From DATLXU01 sp035575515 (GTDB taxonomy: Bacteria > Acidobacteriota > Blastocatellia > UBA7656), in the NCBI GenBank assembly GCA_035575515.1, contig DATLXU010000079.1, positions 38,686 to 102,685 of the forward strand: a DNA stretch of 64,000 nucleotides, written 5' to 3'. The position numbers were made by a program, and so were the translations under genes. The first letter of the stretch is position 1. The number at the start of each line of letters is the position of its first letter. Shown one piece after another: positions 60,579-64,000 of the stretch. Below the pieces are notes generated by a model that was not told the DNA's origin, made no database searches, and was given only the letters and a program-made list of their open reading frames with translations.

Positions 60579-62123
60579 TTAGTCTGCCGCAACCGTTGCG
60601 GCGCTCGCTTCCGATGTGAAGCGCTCTTTGAATTCAGTTACTGCTGCGCGCATCTCGGATTCAATTTCATCGTCAATCTTCTGCCGCTCGCGCAGCTTTT
60701 CAAGCAAGCCGCTTCGGGCATTCTCCACGAAAGAGAGCAGCCCTTGCTCGAACTTCTTCACGTCTTCGAGCGGAATGTCATCAACGAACCCGTTCGTACC
60801 GGCCCATATCGAAACCACCTGCTGCTCAAGCGGCATAGGCGAATACTGCGGCTGCTTGAGCAGTTCCGTCAGTCGCGCGCCGCGATTGAGTTGCGCCTGT
60901 GTCGCCTTATCAAGGTCGGAGCCGAACTGCGCGAACGCCGCTAGGTCGCGGTATTGCGCGAGGTCCAATCGAAGCGTGCCCGCCACCTGCTTCATCGCTT
61001 TCGTCTGGGCTGAGCCGCCGACGCGGCTCACGGAGTTGCCGACGTTTATCGCGGGGCGCACGCCTGAGTGAAACAGGTCGGCCTCGAGAAATATCTGGCC
61101 GTCCGTGATCGAAATGACGTTCGTTGGAATGTAAGCCGAGATGTCGCCCGCTTGCGTTTCGATAATCGGAAGAGCGGTGAGGCTCCCGCCGCCCTGCTGG
61201 TCGGAGAGTTTCGCCGCGCGCTCAAGAAGTCGCGAGTGCAGGTAGAAAACGTCGCCGGGATAGGCTTCGCGTCCGGGCGGGCGACGAAGCAGCAGCGAGA
61301 TTGAGCGATATGCCCACGCGTGCTTCGAGAGGTCGTCGTAGATGCACAAAACGTGCTGGCCGCGATCGCGGAAGTATTCGCCCATCGCGCAGCCCGCGTA
61401 AGGCGCAATGTATTGCATAGCCGCAGGCTTCGACGCCGATGCGTCAACGACTATGGTGTAGCCCATCGCGTCGTAATCTTCGAGCGTCTTTTTCACCTGC
61501 GCGACTGTTGATTCCTTCTGGCCGATTGCGACGTAGATGCAGATGAGGTTTTTCCCCTTCGAGTTGATGATCGCGTCAATGGCGACAGCGGTCTTACCCG
61601 TCTGCCGGTCGCCGATGATCAACTCGCGCTGGCCGCGCCCGATGGGAACCATCGAGTCAATCGCTTTGAGGCCCGTGAGCATTGGCTCGCGCACGGGCTG
61701 GCGATCCATCACGCCGGGCGCGATTCTTTCGAGCGGGTTGAACTTGCCGCCCGTGTCAATCGGCCCGCGCCCATCGAGCGGGCGACCCAACGGGTCTACG
61801 ACGCGCCCGATCATCTCTTCGCCTACGGGCACGGACATGATTCGCTTGGTGCGGCGAACCTCGTCCCCTTCTTTAATCTTTTCGTAGTCGCCGAACAAGA
61901 CCGCGCCGACTTTGTCTTCTTCGAGGTTGAGCGCGATGCCTGCGACCTCGTGCGGCAGGTCGAGCAACTCGCCCGCCATCACTTTTTCGAGTCCGTAGAT
62001 TTCGGCGATGCCGTCACCGGCTTGAATCACCGTGCCCACTTCGGTCACTTCAACCGCAGTGTCGTAGCCCGCAATCTGCTGGCGTATTATCTTGCTTATC
62101 TCGTCTGCTCTGATTCCTTCCAT
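60579..62123 (-). CDS. atpA: ATP synthase alpha subunit
   Basis: 514 residues. A nucleotide-binding but non-catalytic F1 subunit: Walker A in LIIGDRQTGKTAVAIDAIIN, the family signature SVSRVGGSAQTKAMKQVAGT and RELIIGDRQ-adjacent segments, and the N-terminal crown domain GDGIAEIYGLEKVMAGELLD. It forms the alpha3-beta3 hexamer with beta (not in the window). It is fourth in the b'-b-delta-alpha-gamma operon. Confidence 0.97.
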   Translation of the reverse strand: MEGIRADEISKIIRQQIAGYDTAVEVTEVGTVIQAGDGIAEIYGLEKVMAGELLDLPHEVAGIALNLEEDKVGAVLFGDYEKIKEGDEVRRTKRIMSVPVGEEMIGRVVDPLGRPLDGRGPIDTGGKFNPLERIAPGVMDRQPVREPMLTGLKAIDSMVPIGRGQRELIIGDRQTGKTAVAIDAIINSKGKNLICIYVAIGQKESTVAQVKKTLEDYDAMGYTIVVDASASKPAAMQYIAPYAGCAMGEYFRDRGQHVLCIYDDLSKHAWAYRSISLLLRRPPGREAYPGDVFYLHSRLLERAAKLSDQQGGGSLTALPIIETQAGDISAYIPTNVISITDGQIFLEADLFHSGVRPAINVGNSVSRVGGSAQTKAMKQVAGTLRLDLAQYRDLAAFAQFGSDLDKATQAQLNRGARLTELLKQPQYSPMPLEQQVVSIWAGTNGFVDDIPLEDVKKFEQGLLSFVENARSGLLEKLRERQKIDDEIESEMRAAVTEFKERFTSEASAATVAAD

Positions 62124-62164
62124 TGACTTTCTCCCACGACGCGCGTTTTGATTCTTGAAATTTC

Positions 62165-62184
62165 AAATCTCAAATTTGAGATTT
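62165..62184. repeat. Perfect 20-bp palindrome between atpA and atpH
   Basis: AAATCTCAAATTTGAGATTT, no loop, flanked by further ATTTC/GAAAT words. The shortest member of the word-palindrome set. Confidence 0.7.
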
Positions 62185-62189
62185 CGATT

Positions 62190-62735
62190 CTATGCGCCCT
62201 GTTTCAATCTCTCTTTAATCTCCTGAAGCTGCGTGCGAATCGAACCGTCATAGACGACCGAGCCGATGCGTGTAACGACGCCGCCGATTAATGAATCGTC
62301 GGTCTTGAATTGAAGCTGCACACGTTTGCCCGTTATCTCTTCGAGACGGCGGCTAAGGGCTTGCTGCTCGGTCGGGCCGATTGGCTGCGCCGTCACGACT
62401 TCGGCGGCGACAACGCCGCGCCGCTCGTTCATCTCGCGTTGAAACTGCTCATAGACCTGAGCCAGATGATGCAAGCGATAGTGTTGAAGCATCACGCGCA
62501 GCAGGTTTGCAATCATTTGACTTGGGCGCGTGCGTTCAATGATTGTGTCGAGCACGCGGCCCTTGTCGGCTTGCGAGACTATCGGGCTTGCGAATAGATC
62601 CGTAAGCTCGCGGCTCTGACGAAAAAGTTCTGTCATCGCGCGCAATTCGCTTTCGGTCTGCTCGACCTGATTGCGCTCGACGGCAACGTCAGCGAGGGCT
62701 TCGGCGTAGCGGCGGGCGACTGCTGTCACGCTCAT
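62190..62735 (-). CDS. atpH: ATP synthase delta subunit
   Basis: 181 residues (OSCP family): ARRYAEALADVAVERNQVEQ, FASPIVSQADKGRVLDTIIE and the C-terminal SLIGGVVTRIGSVVYDGSIR. It joins the peripheral stalk to F1. The ATG overlaps the atpF stop by 4 bases, indicating coupling. Confidence 0.94.
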   Translation of the reverse strand: MSVTAVARRYAEALADVAVERNQVEQTESELRAMTELFRQSRELTDLFASPIVSQADKGRVLDTIIERTRPSQMIANLLRVMLQHYRLHHLAQVYEQFQREMNERRGVVAAEVVTAQPIGPTEQQALSRRLEEITGKRVQLQFKTDDSLIGGVVTRIGSVVYDGSIRTQLQEIKERLKQGA

Positions 62736-63286
62736 TTGTTCACCTCGCGCAGTTCATCAAGGTATTTATCCAGCATCCGCTTGTTGTCTTCAGGGCGAAT
62801 CTCGCGGCGAATCATCGCTTCGGCCATCGCTACGGATTGCTCGGCGACGAACGCGCGAAGCTCAGTGCGCGCGGCTTTCATCGCGCCTTCGATTTCGCGC
62901 TGCGCTGTCTGTTTGATCTTTTCGGCGTCGGCTTCTGCGGCCCGCTCGATTCGCTCAATCTCGCGGCGGCTTTCGCGCTCGGCTTCGGCGCGAATCTGTG
63001 CGACTTCTTCATCGAGTCGCGCAAGCCGCGCTTCAACTTCTGCGAGCCGCTGCTGCGCTTCTTCTTTTTCGCGGCGAGCCTGCTCCAGTTCTTTGACTAT
63101 CGCGGCGGCGCGGCGGTCAAAGACCTGACCGATGCGAACCTTGCTGCGGAGGATCCAAACAAGGATGAGAACAAATATTAAAAGGTTAAGAATCCTCCAC
63201 AGAGCGGGGCTGGTCAGAAGGCTGCCGGACTGTTGATTTTCGGCCAGTAATAAAAGGGCCGCTTCAGTTAAGGCGACTATAATCAA
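62732..63286 (-). CDS. atpF: ATP synthase b subunit
   Basis: 184 residues. One TM helix (WRILNLLIFVLILVWIL) is followed by a long right-handed coiled coil rich in Glu/Arg/Ala (REKEEAQQRLAEVEARLARL ... RREIERIERAAEADAEKIKQ) and a C-terminal delta-binding segment (KRMLDKYLDEL). The start is TTG, overlapping the b' stop by 4 bases. A peripheral-stalk subunit, paired with b'. Confidence 0.92.
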   Translation of the reverse strand: MIIVALTEAALLLLAENQQSGSLLTSPALWRILNLLIFVLILVWILRSKVRIGQVFDRRAAAIVKELEQARREKEEAQQRLAEVEARLARLDEEVAQIRAEAERESRREIERIERAAEADAEKIKQTAQREIEGAMKAARTELRAFVAEQSVAMAEAMIRREIRPEDNKRMLDKYLDELREVNK

Positions 63287-63768
63287 TCGGCCCCACCTCC
63301 CACTGTGCGCCCCAGAAGGGTGCGCGAGATTTGCTCTGCAATCTGGCGAGACTCTCTTTCGAGCGCGGCGCGAGCCTGGCTTGTTTGCTGCCCAATCTCG
63401 GCTTTGGCCCGCTCGATTTCCAGATTCGACCGCTGCTTTGCTTCTTCTATTAATTGACGACGCCGCTCAAGCGCGGTTGCGCGGTCCTGCTCAAGTCTGC
63501 GATAGCTTTCAACGCGCGCGCTGCGAATGGTCGCTTCATAATCTGCGAGCTTCGCCTGATAGCGTCGCGAGGCAGCTCGCGCTTCGTTCACCGCGCCTTC
63601 GGTCTTCGTGTGTCGCTCGTCGAGCACGTGGCCGACGGGCTTGAACAGAAGCTCATTCATCAAAAAAACGAATATGATGAACAGGACGAAGACAACGACG
63701 AGCGACAGGTCAGGGCTTATGATGTTATCGCTGCCCTCCGCGAAAGCGAGCGCGATGTTAGCGAGCAA
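63283..63768 (-). CDS. ATP synthase b' (second b-type) subunit
   Basis: 161 residues with an N-terminal TM helix (LVVVFVLFIIFVFLMNELLF) followed by KPVGHVLDERHTKTEGAVNE and a coiled coil, the b/b' architecture. The second, distinct b-type gene next to it implies a heterodimeric stalk like those of cyanobacteria and some other phyla. The start is TTG 63768, with AGGGAG 8 bases upstream; an ATG 8 bases earlier is out of frame. First gene of the operon segment. Confidence 0.9.
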   Translation of the reverse strand: MLANIALAFAEGSDNIISPDLSLVVVFVLFIIFVFLMNELLFKPVGHVLDERHTKTEGAVNEARAASRRYQAKLADYEATIRSARVESYRRLEQDRATALERRRQLIEEAKQRSNLEIERAKAEIGQQTSQARAALERESRQIAEQISRTLLGRTVGGGAD

Positions 63769-63815
63769 AGCATGAACTCCCTATTAAGAATTTTATCGCC
63801 AGTTCAAGCCACGAA

Positions 63816-63844
63816 ACTTAACACACGGCTAAAAAAGGTGTCAA
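63816..63844 (-). promoter_or_regulatory. Sigma70-type promoter of the atp operon segment
   Basis: On the minus strand TTGACA (63839-63844), 17 bases, TTAAGT (63816-63821), about 50 bases ahead of the b' start. It implies the operon begins with b', without atpB and atpE in front. Confidence 0.5.
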
Positions 63845-63890
63845 GCGCGGCGGTTTCCGCCGAAGCACGTAAGAAATACTGGTTGAAAAA

Positions 63891-64000
63891 ATGAGAAATC
63901 TCCATAAGTCTTCTCCTAGAAGACTTATGGAGCCTGACGCAATTCATTCTATCGCTAATGCTATGTTTGAAGTTATGACTATCTCTAGCTGGAAAGACAA
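63891..64000 (+). CDS. Possible start of a gene running off the window
   Basis: An open frame from the ATG 63891 (MRNLHKSSPRRLMEPDAIHS) or the ATG 63927 continues to the window end (...IANAMFEVMTISSWKD). No Shine-Dalgarno, and the first part overlaps the 15-bp hairpin. Too short to identify. Confidence 0.25.
   Translation, partial: MRNLHKSSPRRLMEPDAIHSIANAMFEVMTISSWKD
63900..63932. repeat. Perfect 15-bp hairpin near the window end
   Basis: CTCCATAAGTCTTCT (63900-63914) and AGAAGACTTATGGAG (63918-63932) with a 3-base loop. No T-run on either side. Confidence 0.65.

Overview
The window looks like chromosomal DNA of a GC-rich Gram-negative bacterium, most likely an Acidobacteriota member of the Blastocatellia type. 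That assignment is an inference from content and is not certain: a TPR/FG-GAP/ASPIC-UnbV secreted protein, a beta-propeller fused to a Ser/Thr kinase, a DUF4912 plus GH57 glycogen pair, a secreted vWA/CSLREA/choice-of-anchor-D protein, periplasmic MsrPQ, and an ATP synthase with two b-type subunits. No rRNA, tRNA, CRISPR array, transposase or phage structural gene was seen.

Layout. 1-7270: edge of a PilT-like gene, a large secreted VCBS protein, an O-methyltransferase and a propeller-kinase chimera. 7532-9104: a HEAT-repeat/DNA-methyltransferase locus split by two compensating frameshifts. 9113-14224: TPR lipoprotein, gyrA, a small ppGpp-hydrolase-like HD protein and PlsC. 14225-14709: gene-free, built of nested inverted repeats. 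14710-17413: SYLF protein and a methyltransferase/nuclease-like gene interrupted by one TGA. 17434-21496: polyamine cluster speA, deoxyhypusine-synthase-like gene (speY type), speB. 21801-24438: DUF4912 and GH57 branching enzyme. 24540-25907: two MaoC-like hotdog enzymes. 26009-36633: mobile/defence region with HicB-HicB-HicA, a membrane-anchored zeta-like kinase, a winged-helix tail, a Type ISP-like methyltransferase, a DUF1016 nuclease and a PLD-SNF2 helicase. 36866-47295: sat, TPR protein, STAS, 2Fe-2S protein, M28 peptidase, DinB, a 51-residue small gene, ettA, cupin and a coiled-coil membrane protein. 47387-59435: msrPQ, DUF1223, SDR, vWA/CSLREA protein, PhyH, Gfo/Idh/MocA, creatininase-like, three small proteins. 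59569-63768: part of the ATP synthase operon (b', b, delta, alpha, gamma).

The most striking signal is outside the genes. More than a dozen gene boundaries carry an imperfect palindrome of about 70-120 bp. Each one repeats its own short word (for example CAGTAGG, GTCCTTT, CGCAGAGG, AACACAG, GGCAAAA, GTCAGGG) on one arm and the complement on the other. They occur inside operons as well as between convergent genes and usually lack a T-tract. Several supply the start or stop codon of a neighbour, and a related word is inserted in frame in the Type ISP-like methyltransferase. Two larger multi-hairpin elements (14425-14690 and 41116-41341) share an outer-stem sequence.

Other points worth checking are a C_CCT_TTC heptamer two codons before the stop of that methyltransferase, with a coding-like winged-helix domain in the -1 frame; a kinase that appears to carry the last strand of a lost receiver domain; and a deoxyhypusine-synthase homologue with Arg where the catalytic Lys is expected.
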